Source of the DNA: Natrialbaceae archaeon
GTDB lineage: Archaea; Halobacteriota; Halobacteria; Halobacteriales; Natrialbaceae
Length of the DNA stretch: 5,506 nucleotides
Assembly: GCA_003552325.1 (NCBI GenBank)
Contig: PUKM01000091.1
Location: 1 to 5,506 of the forward strand
Direction of reading: 5' to 3'
Made by a program: the position numbers and the translations under genes. This document shows, in pieces, positions 4,785 through 5,506 of this stretch. Numbering within the stretch: the first letter of the stretch is position 1; each line of letters starts with the position of its first letter. The notes beneath the pieces are model-generated. The model saw only the letters and a program-made list of their open reading frames with translations, was not told where the DNA came from and ran no database searches.

Positions 4785-5465
4785 CTACGGGGCGACGCCG
4801 ACCGTCAGCAACGTCCCATACTCGCGGTAGCGTTCGACCATTGCCTCCCTGGTCTCCCACCCCTCCGTCGGGAACGCCGACTCGTCAGGGATCTCCGTCT
4901 CGAGGTCCGGAATCGTGTCCTGTTCGGCGACGTACAAGCCGGCGTCGCGGAACGCGTTGCGATACTGCTCGTGGGTCCACCGCGTCATGTCCACGCTAAT
5001 GTTGTCCTGCCAGCCGTGTGAGTGGACGTTCTCCTCGTAGTAGTTGACTGCACAGGAGAACGTCCCACCCGGCCGAAGCACGCGAGCGACTTCCTCGAGG
5101 GTCCGGTGTGGGTCCGCCGAGTAGTAGAACGCCTCCATAGTGAAGGCGTGGTCGATACTGTCGGTCTCGAACGGGAGATACCCGAAGTCACCGACGAGAT
5201 ACCCGACCTGGGGGTCCTCGGTGTACCCGGCGGCATTACGTGCCATCTCCGGGGCGCCGTCGAGGCCGTAGACCCGGCCAGCACCCTTCGTATCGCGCAG
5301 TGCTCGTCCGGCGTAGCCGCTTCCACAGCCGAGATCTAAAACGGTGTCTCCAGCCTCCACGGGCATGCGTGCCAGGGCGTGTTTGGCCGTATGCCAGTGA
5401 CGGTCTTCCATCCCTTTGTCGCGGCCATCGGCCGCCCACTCGTCGAACTCCTCACGAACGCTCAT
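4785..5465 (-). CDS. Class I SAM-dependent methyltransferase (Methyltransf_11/UbiE-like)
   Basis: The 226-aa product has a complete Rossmann-type SAM-binding core. Motif I is TVLDLGCGSGYAGRAL (41-56), with the DLGCGSG loop at 44-50. Motif II is RVYGLDGAPEM (64-74), where Asp69 should bind the ribose hydroxyls. The GDFGYLPFETDSIDHAFTME segment (92-111) supplies the adenine-contact Asp93 and motif III/IV, and EVARVLRPGGTFSCAVNYY (125-143) is the post-motif strand. An N-terminal helix region with MEDRHWHTAKHALARMP (19-35) precedes the fold; a C-terminal part (about 160-226) probably shapes the substrate pocket. A small-molecule acceptor is more likely than nucleic acid or protein, judging from the UbiE-like organisation, but the substrate is unknown. 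Start ATG at 5465-5463 is supported by a TATA-like box 21-29 nt upstream. It converges on the DUF1684 gene with 21 nt between stops. Confidence 0.93.
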   Translation of the reverse strand: MSVREEFDEWAADGRDKGMEDRHWHTAKHALARMPVEAGDTVLDLGCGSGYAGRALRDTKGAGRVYGLDGAPEMARNAAGYTEDPQVGYLVGDFGYLPFETDSIDHAFTMEAFYYSADPHRTLEEVARVLRPGGTFSCAVNYYEENVHSHGWQDNISVDMTRWTHEQYRNAFRDAGLYVAEQDTIPDLETEIPDESAFPTEGWETREAMVERYREYGTLLTVGVAP

Positions 5466-5485
5466 GCGTGACTCGAGGGCCGGCC

Positions 5486-5494
5486 ATTACAAAA
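5486..5494 (-). promoter_or_regulatory. TATA-like promoter element of the methyltransferase gene
   Basis: Read on the minus strand this is TTTTGTAAT, the only AT-rich patch upstream of the methyltransferase. It lies 21-29 nt before the ATG at 5465, which predicts a leaderless transcript beginning at or next to the start codon. The window ends soon after, so further upstream control sites cannot be seen. Confidence 0.55.
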
Positions 5495-5506
5495 TCAGTT
5501 CGTTCG

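Overview
The window reads as a piece of a haloarchaeal chromosome. The evidence is high GC, strongly acidic and lysine-poor proteins, a very dense CTCGAG hexamer, an almost total lack of CTAG, and start codons with TATA-like boxes about 20-30 nt upstream and no Shine-Dalgarno sequence, which is the leaderless transcript pattern. The CTCGAG density makes me think of the Natrialbales (Natrinema/Haloterrigena/Natronorubrum-like), but that placement is an inference.

Layout, left to right. The window opens inside queC (+), the preQ0 synthase of archaeosine biosynthesis, of which only the C-terminal 137 residues are present. About 70 bp later comes aroA (+, 486-1793), EPSP synthase. A gene-free stretch of about 420 bp follows (1794-2213). 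It holds a hairpin just after aroA, a GAYT tandem tract, a TATA-like element and a 13-bp direct repeat, but no credible gene. An unrecognised, helical, lysine-free protein of 185 aa is encoded on the minus strand (2214-2771). Upstream of it is a sharply AT-rich island (about 29% GC) with a perfect 17-bp inverted repeat, divergent from the next gene. That gene is aroB' (+, 2954-4132), the archaeal NAD-dependent 3-dehydroquinate synthase. It is followed after a perfect 19-bp palindrome by a DUF1684 protein (+, 4170-4763). A class I SAM-dependent methyltransferase (-, 4785-5465) converges on the DUF1684 gene with a 21-nt gap that is almost entirely a hairpin. Its own promoter lies at the right edge.

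Functionally, aroA and aroB' both belong to aromatic amino acid (shikimate) biosynthesis. AroB' makes 3-dehydroquinate by the archaeal route that starts from an amino-dideoxy-heptulosonate, and AroA performs the sixth step. queC is a separate tRNA-modification gene. The 185-aa protein, the DUF1684 protein and the methyltransferase have no function that can be read from the sequence.

I found no CRISPR array, transposon, tRNA, rRNA or defence system. The gene content is core chromosomal. The most interesting signals are non-coding: the AT-rich palindromic island, the 19-bp palindrome between aroB' and the DUF1684 gene, and the repeat-bearing gap downstream of aroA.
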